Source: Defluviitaleaceae bacterium
GTDB taxonomy: Bacteria; Bacillota; Clostridia; Lachnospirales; WQUN01
Length of the DNA stretch: 9,292 bases
Assembly: GCA_009782245.1 (NCBI GenBank)
Contig: WRKK01000274.1
Location: 1-9,292 of the forward strand
Reading direction: 5' to 3'
Each line of letters starts with the position of its first letter. Position 1 is the first letter of the stretch. A model generated the notes under the pieces. The model saw only the letters and a list, made by a program, of their open reading frames with translations. It was not told the DNA's origin and did no database searches. Positions 1 to 5,128 of this stretch are shown here, piece after piece. The position numbers and the translations under genes are program-made.

Positions 1-63
<63 letters not shown>

Positions 64-308
64 AATTTGGTGGGATTTCTCCCGCTGGTCTTGCTTTTGT
101 TACTTTTGTTACAGAATTACTTTTGAAATTTGTGCACCTTTCGGCACACTACATCTAAAAGAATTTGGGTTGTGTTTTATTCATGACTATTCAGTTTTCA
201 AGGTGCGTTATTTCGTAAATCTTTTTTAATCTTTTTTTGAAAATTTTGAAAATTTCGGTGGACATTTTACAAACTGTCCCGCAAGGCGTTTCGATGTTTC
301 AACACCCT
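64..308 (-). other. rRNA operon transcribed leader
   Basis: This is the stretch of about 245 nt between the inferred start site of the promoter nearest the 16S gene and the 16S 5' end. It contains no convincing ORF. On the minus strand it has the boxA-like region (188-206), a hairpin GTGTGCC-GAAA-GGTGCAC (132-149, two G-U pairs) and a smaller GGGA-GAAA-TCCC hairpin (72-83), both closed by a GAAA tetraloop. A direct repeat of TTTTGTTAC (plus-strand reading) lies around 95-112. Leaders of this kind carry antitermination and processing signals. I could not identify the RNase III stem because the 16S 3' flank is outside the window. Confidence 0.75.
188..206 (-). promoter_or_regulatory. boxA-like rRNA antitermination sequence
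   Basis: The minus strand reads CACCTTGAAAACTGAATAG. This closely resembles the Firmicutes rrn leader motif (T)TCTTTGAAAACTGAA. In characterised bacteria boxA recruits NusB/NusE to protect untranslated rRNA transcripts from Rho-dependent termination. Its place between the promoters and the 16S 5' end fits that role. Confidence 0.65.
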
Positions 309-315
309 ACAAACT

Positions 316-344
316 ACTATATCATCATGTTTCTAATTTGTCAA
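316..344 (-). promoter_or_regulatory. rRNA promoter 1 (closest to 16S)
   Basis: -35 TTGACA (344-339), 17-bp spacer, -10 TATAGT (321-316). The start site is inferred near 308. The spacer and downstream part differ from the other units, as expected at an array edge. Confidence 0.85.
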
Positions 345-424
345 GGGGTTTTGAAAAATTTTTTTGAAATTTTTTTGCCCCTCAACCTGCCGCCGTCAAC
401 AAATTATTTTCAACAACAGAACTT

Positions 425-453
425 AGTATACATCATGGTTTTGCATTTGTCAA
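425..453 (-). promoter_or_regulatory. rRNA promoter 2
   Basis: -35 TTGACA (453-448), 17-bp spacer, -10 TATACT (430-425). Its downstream transcribed part is partly diverged from the consensus unit. Confidence 0.87.
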
Positions 454-533
454 TAGGTTTTGAAAAATTTTTTTGAAAAATTTTCGCCCCCGCATTGCCG
501 CCAAAAAACGCTGCACTTTCAACAGCAAGATAT

Positions 534-562
534 ACTATACTACAACGTTTTGCATTTGTCAA
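534..562 (-). promoter_or_regulatory. rRNA promoter 3
   Basis: -35 TTGACA (562-557), 17-bp spacer, -10 TATAGT (539-534). A G seven bases downstream of the -10, at 526, is a plausible start nucleotide. Confidence 0.9.
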
Positions 563-642
563 TAGGTTTTGAAAAATTTTTTTGAAAATTTTTCGTCCCC
601 GCATTGCCGCCAAAAAACGTTGCACTTTCAACAGCAAGATAT

Positions 643-671
643 ACTATACTACAACGTTTTGCATTTGTCAA
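643..671 (-). promoter_or_regulatory. rRNA promoter 4
   Basis: -35 TTGACA (671-666), 17-bp spacer, -10 TATAGT (648-643). A/T tracts lie immediately upstream of the -35 in the UP-element position. Confidence 0.9.
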
Positions 672-751
672 TAGGTTTTGAAAAAATTTTTTGAAAAATT
701 TTCGCCCCTACATTGCCGCCAAAAAATGTTGCACTTTCAACAGCAAGATAT

Positions 752-780
752 ACTATACTACAGCGTTTTGCATTTGTCAA
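752..780 (-). promoter_or_regulatory. rRNA promoter 5
   Basis: -35 TTGACA (780-775), 17-bp spacer, -10 TATAGT (757-752). Confidence 0.9.
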
Positions 781-859
781 TAGGTTTTGAAAAATTTTTT
801 TGGAAAATTTTCGCCCCGCATCGCCGTCAAAAAATGTTGCACTTTCAACAGCAAGATAT

Positions 860-888
860 ACTATACTACAACGTTTTGCATTTGTCAA
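860..888 (-). promoter_or_regulatory. rRNA promoter 6
   Basis: -35 TTGACA (888-883), 17-bp spacer, -10 TATAGT (865-860). Its distance to promoter 5 is 108 bp, one base short of the usual period. Confidence 0.9.
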
Positions 889-969
889 TAGGTTTTGAAA
901 AAATTTTTTGAAAAATTTTCGCCCCCACATTGCCGCCAAAAATATGTTGCACTTTTAACAGCAAGATAT

Positions 970-998
970 AGTATATTACAGCGTTTCACATTTGTCAA
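970..998 (-). promoter_or_regulatory. rRNA promoter 7
   Basis: -35 TTGACA (998-993), 17-bp spacer, -10 TATACT (975-970). The spacer has small substitutions relative to its neighbours, yet the hexamers and spacing are kept. Confidence 0.9.
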
Positions 999-1078
999 TA
1001 GGTTTTGAAAAAATTTTTTGAAAAATTTTCGCCCCCATATCGCCGCCAAAAAATGTTGCACTTTCAACAGCAAGATAT

Positions 1079-1107
1079 ACTATACTACAGCGTTTTGCAT
1101 TTGTCAA
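1079..1107 (-). promoter_or_regulatory. rRNA promoter 8
   Basis: -35 TTGACA (1107-1102), 17-bp spacer, -10 TATAGT (1084-1079). Confidence 0.9.
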
Positions 1108-1188
1108 TAGGTTTTGAAAAATTTTTTTGGAAAATTTTTCGCCCCGCATTGCCGCCAAAAAAATGTTGCACTTTCAGCGGCAAAATAT

Positions 1189-1217
1189 ACTATACTACAG
1201 CGTTTTCTAATTGTCAA
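1189..1217 (-). promoter_or_regulatory. rRNA promoter 9 (most distal)
   Basis: -35 TTGACA (1217-1212), 17-bp spacer, -10 TATAGT (1194-1189). The -35 hexamer lies inside the last codons of the 154-aa upstream gene, whose stop TAG at 1209-1207 sits in the spacer. Its UP-like A/T block is also coding sequence. Confidence 0.87.
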
Positions 1218-1671
1218 TAGGTTTGGAAAAATTATTTTCAAAAAATCTGCTAACGGCTGTTGTTTGGCTTACGGAAACTTCGCCAGCAACTGGATAGCCC
1301 CAAGCGTGGCTAATAGTAACCCGCATTTCTGCGTTAAAAGCGTTCGGCACTTCCCACAAATTAACTTGGCGTGTGCGTTCCGCATTGGCGGGGACGGTTA
1401 TGCTGGTTACGTCTTCCCAAAGATTGGCACGGTTGCGGCGTTGTATTCGCACGATAACGCTACGTGGCGTGTTGTTTTCATGCCACAATTTTAGTGTGCC
1501 GCCGTTTGTTTGCCCAAGGGTTTGAAAGGAGCGTTCGACAAAACCGTTGTTGCCCCAAACATAAAATATGGGCAATAAAAATTGCTCGCTGGCGGCGGAT
1601 TCGGTTGCATGGGCGGCGATTGGGCTTGTTAGCAAAATTGCCGCTAATATTATTAATAAAAGTTTTCGCAT
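1207..1671 (-). CDS. Predicted secreted protein, unknown family (154 aa)
   Basis: I do not recognise the family. The N-terminus is a classical signal peptide: M-R-K, then a hydrophobic run LLLIILAAILL, then a likely cleavage site after AHA (residue 22). The mature part, about 130 residues, is rich in Trp, Asn and alternating hydrophobic/polar strands (for example GGTLKLWHENN, SVIVRIQRRN, MRVTISHAWG), which suggests a beta-rich extracellular domain. The ATG is preceded by AAGGAGA at good spacing. The gene follows the 48-aa gene by 13 nt and shares its promoter. The last eleven or so residues (FFENNFSKPIDN) are encoded by the edge of the rRNA promoter array: KPIDN is read from the sequence around the -35 box of promoter 9. 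The C-terminus may therefore be a secondary product of the array's growth. No terminator is visible after the stop. Confidence 0.75.
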   Translation of the reverse strand: MRKLLLIILAAILLTSPIAAHATESAASEQFLLPIFYVWGNNGFVERSFQTLGQTNGGTLKLWHENNTPRSVIVRIQRRNRANLWEDVTSITVPANAERTRQVNLWEVPNAFNAEMRVTISHAWGYPVAGEVSVSQTTAVSRFFENNFSKPIDN

Positions 1672-1684
1672 GGTTGTCTCCTTT

Positions 1685-1831
1685 TTAGTCGTTCCCTGTG
1701 TAAATTATGTCAACTAAATCTTCGTCTGATATGGTAATTTCGTTAATTATGCCAATTTCTTCTTCGCCGTCAAGAACTAGAGGTCCCATGTAAATGCCGT
1801 CTTCATATAAATCCGTTTCTTTTTCTTCCAT
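1685..1831 (-). CDS. Small acidic protein, unknown family (48 aa)
   Basis: This is a very acidic small protein (MEEKETDLYEDGIYMG... ending DLVDIIYTGND) with no signal peptide or membrane segment; I do not recognise it. The frame is open further upstream to a TTG at 1906. I chose the ATG at 1831 because AGGAGA lies eight bases before it, and because the consensus promoter at 1912-1940 would start transcription near 1905, leaving no leader for the TTG. The resulting 5' UTR of about 75 nt contains a small inverted repeat AAGCAA/TTGCTT (1882-1898). The stop codon TAA overlaps the ribosome binding region of the secreted-protein gene, so the two are probably co-translated. Whether the peptide is functional is inferred only from its expression signals. 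Confidence 0.6.
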   Translation of the reverse strand: MEEKETDLYEDGIYMGPLVLDGEEEIGIINEITISDEDLVDIIYTGND

Positions 1832-1911
1832 AGCTGTTTCTCCTGTCTCTGCGTTAAAAATATAATAGTGTTTCCCAATCCAAGCAAAAATCTTGCTTTT
1901 CAACAATTTCC

Positions 1912-1940
1912 ACTATACCAAAAATCCCCAACCTAGTCAA
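1912..1940 (-). promoter_or_regulatory. Promoter of the 48-aa/154-aa operon
   Basis: The minus strand has TTGACT (1940-1935), a 17-bp spacer and TATAGT (1917-1912). The start site is inferred near 1905. It diverges from the iscR promoter about 40 bp away. Confidence 0.8.
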
Positions 1941-1981
1941 GCAAATCCCAAAAAAATTTTTTTTAATTCCGACTAAATCAC

Positions 1982-2010
1982 TTGACATTCCCAAAACGCC
2001 GTGATACACT
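1982..2010 (+). promoter_or_regulatory. iscR-iscS-iscU operon promoter
   Basis: TTGACA (1982-1987), 17-bp spacer, TACACT (2005-2010), with a start near 2017. An A/T-rich tract (1951-1965) lies upstream. This is the only strong plus-strand promoter before iscR. Confidence 0.8.
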
Positions 2011-2012
2011 TG

Positions 2013-2046
2013 TAAAAGTAGCTAATCAACAAAACAGCTACATTTA
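2013..2046 (+). promoter_or_regulatory. Inverted repeat in iscR 5' region (operator or mRNA hairpin)
   Basis: The arms TAAAAGTAGCT (2013-2023) and AGCTACATTTA (2036-2046) are complementary at 10 of 11 positions around a 12-nt spacer. They begin at about the predicted start site and end against the AGGAG ribosome binding site of iscR (2046-2050). As DNA this could be an operator for the Rrf2 regulator itself. As RNA it would be a hairpin at the extreme 5' end of the isc mRNA. It does not match the E. coli IscR type 1 consensus that I know. Confidence 0.5.
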
Positions 2047-2059
2047 GGAGCGGTATTAT

Positions 2060-2491
2060 ATGAAAATTTCAACACGTGGGCGTTATGGGCTGCGCGCCTT
2101 GGTAGAACTAGCTAACTGCAACGCCGACCAATGTATGTCTTTGCGGGAAATAGCCAACCGCCACGGAATGTCCGAAAACTACCTAGAGCAGTTGTTTGTG
2201 CCGTTAAAAAAAGCGGGCTTGGTTGTTAGCGTTCGTGGTGCACAGGGCGGCTATAAGTTAAACCGACCAGCCGAAACCATTACCGCCGCCGATATTATCC
2301 AAGTGCTAGAGGGTTCGCTGTCGCCAGCCGATTGCATCGAAGACGCTAATTATGAATGCCCAGCCGCAACTTGCGATACTTGCCACGTTAAAACCGTTTG
2401 GCAAAAGTTATATTTGGGAATAACCGAAATATTAGGCACAATCCGCCTTTCCGACCTTGCCGCCGAAAGTTTGAACCCGAATGCAAGTTAA
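2060..2491 (+). CDS. iscR: Rrf2-family Fe-S cluster regulator IscR
   Basis: This is a 143-residue winged-helix transcription factor. The N-terminus MKISTRGRYGLRALVELA, the helix-turn-helix region around 28-60 (SLREIANRHGMSENYLEQLF) and the wing VVSVRGAQGGYKL are hallmark Rrf2/IscR sequences. The Cys cluster is C92, C100, C105 and C108, followed by H109. The first three match the three-cysteine [2Fe-2S] ligand pattern of IscR, with H109 or C108 as a candidate fourth ligand. In characterised bacteria holo-IscR represses the isc operon, so cluster supply controls assembly. Its position as first gene before iscS and iscU supports autoregulation. The ATG has AGGAG nine bases upstream. Length is normal for a Gram-positive IscR. 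Confidence 0.93.
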   Translation: MKISTRGRYGLRALVELANCNADQCMSLREIANRHGMSENYLEQLFVPLKKAGLVVSVRGAQGGYKLNRPAETITAADIIQVLEGSLSPADCIEDANYECPAATCDTCHVKTVWQKLYLGITEILGTIRLSDLAAESLNPNAS

Positions 2492-2528
2492 ATCAAGCTA
2501 ATCAAGCTAAATCCAGCTAAATCCAGCT
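2491..2528 (+). repeat. Short tandem repeat between iscR and iscS
   Basis: There are four successive units: AATCAAGCT (2491-2499), AATCAAGCT (2500-2508), AAATCCAGCT (2509-2518) and AAATCCAGCT (2519-2528). A further direct repeat of AATTTGGAAAAT follows at about 2530-2555. The 10-mer AGCTAATCAA within it (2496-2505) also occurs at 2020-2029 inside the iscR upstream inverted repeat. The repeat fills most of the intercistronic gap and is non-coding. Confidence 0.7.
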
Positions 2529-2577
2529 AAATTTGGAAAATTGAATTTGGAAAATAAAATTTTAGAAAGATGATTTT

Positions 2578-3768
2578 ATGAATACTCAAAAACCGTTTTT
2601 ATATTTTGACAACGCCGCAACAACGCCGTTGCACCCAAAAGCCCTCGATGCCATGCTACCCTATTTTACGGAACGCTACGGCAATCCGTCGGGAATTTAT
2701 TCCATCGGAAGAGATGCCAAAAAGGCGATAAACCAAGCCAGAGAGCAAGTTGCGACGGCAATCGGTGCAAACCCAACAGAAATATTTTTCACAGGTAGCG
2801 GCACAGAGGCCAACAACTGGGCTATAAAAGGCGTGTTGGAGGCATCTCGTGAAAAGGGCAGCCACATAATTACCACGCAAATAGAGCACCACGCCGTTAT
2901 TTATGTTTGCGAGGAACTGGAAAAGCAAGCAAAGAGCGGCGGCAAGCCCGTCGAAGTTACCTATCTACCTGTAGATAGCCAAGGTTTTGTTTCAGCGGAC
3001 GACCTAGCGGCGGCAATCCGCCCAGATACCGTGCTAATCTCGATAATGTGGGCGAACAACGAAATAGGCACAATTCAGCCAATAGCAAAATTTGCCGAAA
3101 TTGCCCACAAAAACGGCGTTATCTTCCACACAGATGCGGTGCAAGCCGTGGGGCATATTCCCGTAAGTGTACAGGATTCCCCGATAAATCTGCTGACCAT
3201 TTCTGGACACAAATTTGGTGCGCCGAAAGGCGTGGGGGCGTTGTATATCCGCAAAGGCACAAAAATAGCCGCTTTGCTAAACGGCGGGGCACAAGAACGC
3301 AACCGCCGCGCTGGCACGGAAAACGTGGCAAGTATTGTCGGAATGGGCGCGGCACTAGAAATATCAATGACGGAGCAGGAAAGCGAATTTGTGCGGCTAA
3401 CCGAAATGCGGGATAATCTAATCGACCGCATAAAAACGGCGATTCCAAAGGTTACGCTAAACGGTGCGACTGGCAAAAACCGCTTGCCGAACAATGTCAA
3501 CTTCTCTTTTGACTACATCGAGGGCGAATCGATTTTGTTGCTATTGGACATGAACAACTGCTGTGCATCAAGCGGTTCGGCGTGTTCGTCCGCCTCGTTG
3601 GAGCCGTCGCACGTGATAATGGCACTAGGTGCCGACCATGAACAAGCCCACAGTTCCATACGTTTCTCGCTTGGGCGGCTTTCAACTTATGAAGAAATTG
3701 ATGCTCTTATGGCAATTTTGCCGAAATTTATTGAGCAACTGCGAGCAATGTCGCCTTTGGCGGAATAA
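2578..3768 (+). CDS. iscS: Cysteine desulfurase IscS/NifS
   Basis: This is a 396-residue class V aminotransferase-fold PLP enzyme. It converts L-cysteine to alanine and forms a persulfide that supplies sulfur for Fe-S clusters on IscU. Visible landmarks are the N-terminal YFDNAATTPLHP (9-20), GSGTEANN (73-80), EHHAV with H104, and the PLP-pocket HTDAVQAVGH (184-193). The Schiff-base lysine is K212 in SGHKFGAPKG, and the substrate-binding motif is RRAGTENV. The catalytic cysteine is C336 in SSGSACSS, in a flexible loop of group I (IscS/NifS) type. Length is typical. The ribosome binding site (AGAAAGATGAT) is weaker than its neighbours'. It is co-directional with iscR, 86 nt downstream, and 37 nt before iscU. 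I call it IscS because it lies between iscR and iscU; a nitrogen-fixation NifS role is less likely. Confidence 0.96.
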   Translation: MNTQKPFLYFDNAATTPLHPKALDAMLPYFTERYGNPSGIYSIGRDAKKAINQAREQVATAIGANPTEIFFTGSGTEANNWAIKGVLEASREKGSHIITTQIEHHAVIYVCEELEKQAKSGGKPVEVTYLPVDSQGFVSADDLAAAIRPDTVLISIMWANNEIGTIQPIAKFAEIAHKNGVIFHTDAVQAVGHIPVSVQDSPINLLTISGHKFGAPKGVGALYIRKGTKIAALLNGGAQERNRRAGTENVASIVGMGAALEISMTEQESEFVRLTEMRDNLIDRIKTAIPKVTLNGATGKNRLPNNVNFSFDYIEGESILLLLDMNNCCASSGSACSSASLEPSHVIMALGADHEQAHSSIRFSLGRLSTYEEIDALMAILPKFIEQLRAMSPLAE

Positions 3769-3805
3769 ACTTTTTAACAAAATGTGAATCTTAGGAGGAA
3801 AAATC

Positions 3806-4219
3806 ATGGAATACACTGAAAAAGTAATGGATCATTTTGCCAACCCGCGGAATGTAGGCACAATAGAGAATGCCAGCGGAGTCGGCACGGTAGGCAACGC
3901 CCAATGCGGCGACATAATGAAAGTCTACCTAAAAATCGAAGACAACATTGTAGAAGACGCTAAATTTAAGACGTTTGGCTGCGGCGCGGCGGTAGCGACA
4001 TCTAGCATGGCGACCGAGTTAATCATAGGCAAAACGATAGACGAGGCACTAAAAATAACCAACAAAACAGTAATGGACGCACTCGGCGGGCTGCCTCCTG
4101 TAAAAGTTCACTGCTCCTGTTTAGCAGAAGAGGCTTTACACGCCGCTTTGTGGGATTATGCCGAAAAACACGGAATTACTATTGACGGATTGAAACCTCC
4201 TGAAGAGGTGGAGCATTAG
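3806..4219 (+). CDS. iscU: Fe-S cluster scaffold protein IscU (NifU N-terminal family)
   Basis: This is a 137-residue scaffold on which [2Fe-2S] clusters are built before transfer to apoproteins. The three conserved ligand cysteines are C34 (in NAQCGD, with the conserved Asp after it), C59 (in TFGCGAAVATSS) and C103 (in VHCSCLAEEAL). C105 is an additional cysteine. The LPPVK segment (96-100) matches the HscA chaperone recognition motif of E. coli IscU, although no hscA/hscB lies in this window. The start has a near-perfect AGGAGG (3793-3798) seven bases upstream. The operon shows only iscR-iscS-iscU; iscA, hscBA and fdx of the proteobacterial operon are absent here. This minimal arrangement is familiar from Clostridia. 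The hairpin terminator at 4327 closes the unit. Confidence 0.95.
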   Translation: MEYTEKVMDHFANPRNVGTIENASGVGTVGNAQCGDIMKVYLKIEDNIVEDAKFKTFGCGAAVATSSMATELIIGKTIDEALKITNKTVMDALGGLPPVKVHCSCLAEEALHAALWDYAEKHGITIDGLKPPEEVEH

Positions 4220-4239
4220 GAATTAGCAACTGCAAAACC

Positions 4240-4280
4240 GTGGGGCTCTGCCCCACACCCCGCAAGGAGCGCGCCCCTTG
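4240..4280 (+). repeat. GC-rich double-hairpin (REP-like) element
   Basis: GTGGGGC-TCT-GCCCCAC (4240-4256) is a perfect 7-bp stem. It is followed by CCCCG, then CAAGG...CCTTG (4263-4280) with a GCGC-containing loop, then ACCCGC and a T-run (4288-4293). From memory, the pattern GGGGCTCTGCCCC, ACCCCGC, then AGGG...CCCT, is a common interspersed intergenic element in gut Firmicutes and other bacteria. The T-run after the second hairpin may let it act as a first-stage terminator for iscU. Confidence 0.55.
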
Positions 4281-4326
4281 ACCCGCATTTTTTATATTGA
4301 ACAAGTATAATTTTTTTTGATTGATT

Positions 4327-4370
4327 AGCCGCAATTTCACGGGCTGTGAAGTTGCGGCTTTAATTTTGTT
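4327..4370 (+). terminator. Intrinsic terminator of the isc operon
   Basis: AGCCGCAATTTCAC (4327-4340) pairs with GTGAAGTTGCGGCT (4346-4359) through 14 positions, one of them G-U, around the loop GGGCT. It is followed by TTAATTTTGTT. There is no T-run on the opposite strand side, so it is directional. Confidence 0.85.
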
Positions 4371-4420
4371 GGTCTGCAAAAAACCGCCAAGCCAGCAACT
4401 GCAAAGGAGAAAACCCTAAC

Positions 4421-5128
4421 ATGGTAGAAATATCGGGCATTAAAATAGAAATCCACAAGAAAAAAATTAAAAATTTGCACCTGTACGTAAAACCGCCAAA
4501 CGGCAAAGTAACGGTTTCTGCACCATTGGCAATGTCAACCAAGCTAATAGAGCAGTTTTTGCAAACAAAAATACATTGGATAAAAAAACAAGTGGCAAAA
4601 TTTGAAAATCAGCCGCTCCCGCCCAGCCACCAGTATATTTTGGGGGAAACGCTTTATATTTGGGGCAAGCAATATTTTTTGCAAATAGAATACGGCAAAA
4701 AAAATCTGCTGACATTACTGGAAAACACAGCAATTTTAACAGTCCGCAAAGAAAGCACTCCGCAACAGCACGAGCAATTTGTCCGAGAATGGTATCGCAA
4801 GCAATTAAAAGCGGAAATCAGCAAAATTTTGCCAAAATGGGAAAAAATAACGGGCTTAAAATCAAGCGGCTGGCAAACAAAGCACATGACAACCCGCTGG
4901 GGAACGTGCAACACAAATACAGGCAAAATTTGGCTTAATTTACAACTTGCAAAAAAACCGCAAAAATGCCTGGAATACGTTGTTTTGCACGAATTGTGTC
5001 ATTTGGCGGAACGCAAACATAACGAAAAATTTGTAGGGTTAATGGATAAGCATATGCCCGCCTGGCGCGAAGTGCGAAACGAACTAAACGGGCAACCCGC
5101 TAAAATCCCATGCGTGTCAACTCCGTAA
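4421..5128 (+). CDS. YgjP-family (DUF45/M48-like) metal-dependent hydrolase
   Basis: This 235-residue protein belongs to the YgjP/DUF45 family of predicted zinc metalloproteases. The N-terminal half has the usual beta-rich segment (LHLYVKPPNGKVTVSAP, 19-35). The C-terminal half has the family motif MTTRWGTCN (156-164, SRWGSC-like) and the zinc site VVLHELCHLAERKHNEKF, with H190, E191, H194 and the third ligand H200. All expected residues are present and length is typical. The cellular substrate of the family is not well established. The ATG has AAAGGAG upstream. No convincing promoter lies between the isc terminator and this gene, so it may depend on read-through. Its last 29 bp overlap the 3' end of the convergent lipoprotein gene. 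Confidence 0.88.
   Translation: MVEISGIKIEIHKKKIKNLHLYVKPPNGKVTVSAPLAMSTKLIEQFLQTKIHWIKKQVAKFENQPLPPSHQYILGETLYIWGKQYFLQIEYGKKNLLTLLENTAILTVRKESTPQQHEQFVREWYRKQLKAEISKILPKWEKITGLKSSGWQTKHMTTRWGTCNTNTGKIWLNLQLAKKPQKCLEYVVLHELCHLAERKHNEKFVGLMDKHMPAWREVRNELNGQPAKIPCVSTP

Larger units (their letters stand above)
337..1217 (-). repeat. Tandem array of ~109-bp rRNA promoter units
   Basis: Units anchored on the plus-strand word TTTGTCAA start at 337, 446, 555, 664, 773, 881, 991 and 1100, with a diverged edge at 1210. The periods are 109, 109, 109, 109, 108, 110, 109 and 110 bp. The internal units are nearly identical and the two edge units are diverged. Read on the minus strand, each unit has an A/T-tract block resembling an UP element, TTGACA, a 17-bp spacer, TATAGT or TATACT, and a transcribed part with GTTGAAAGTGCAAC and GGCGGCAATGCGGGG-like sequence. 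The array is therefore a serial rRNA promoter. Apparent ORFs of 60-96 codons inside it are by-products of the repeat. Confidence 0.95.
4225..4405. repeat. 12-bp direct repeat flanking the iscU-ygjP gap
   Basis: AGCAACTGCAAA occurs at 4225-4236, six bases after the iscU stop, and again at 4394-4405, where it runs into the ygjP ribosome binding site. It encloses about 157 bp holding the GC-rich double hairpin and the terminator. No terminal inverted repeats or ORF are present, so this is not a recognisable insertion sequence. Confidence 0.6.

Noticed and set aside
337..1217. CRISPR array
   Set aside because: The period of about 109 bp has no alternation of conserved repeats and unique spacers; the whole unit is conserved.
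237..1220. Many overlapping ORFs of 60-126 codons on both strands within the repeat array
   Set aside because: They are copies of one 109-bp non-coding unit read in rotating frames (109 is not a multiple of 3), contain promoter hexamers, lack ribosome binding sites, and look low-complexity (KFFKKIFQNLLTN-like).
1685..1906. 73-aa version of the small acidic protein starting at TTG 1906
   Set aside because: The start would coincide with the predicted transcription start and lacks a ribosome binding site; ATG 1831 has AGGAGA at proper spacing.
3048..3500. ORFs of 109-141 codons on both strands inside iscS
   Set aside because: iscS is a full-length, motif-complete gene in this stretch; the others are out-of-frame shadows without ribosome binding sites or recognisable domains.
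4278..4311. Promoter for ygjP using TTGACC and TATAAT
   Set aside because: The spacing is 22 bp, too long; no other -35 fits the TATAAT at 4306, and the isc terminator hairpin lies between it and the gene.
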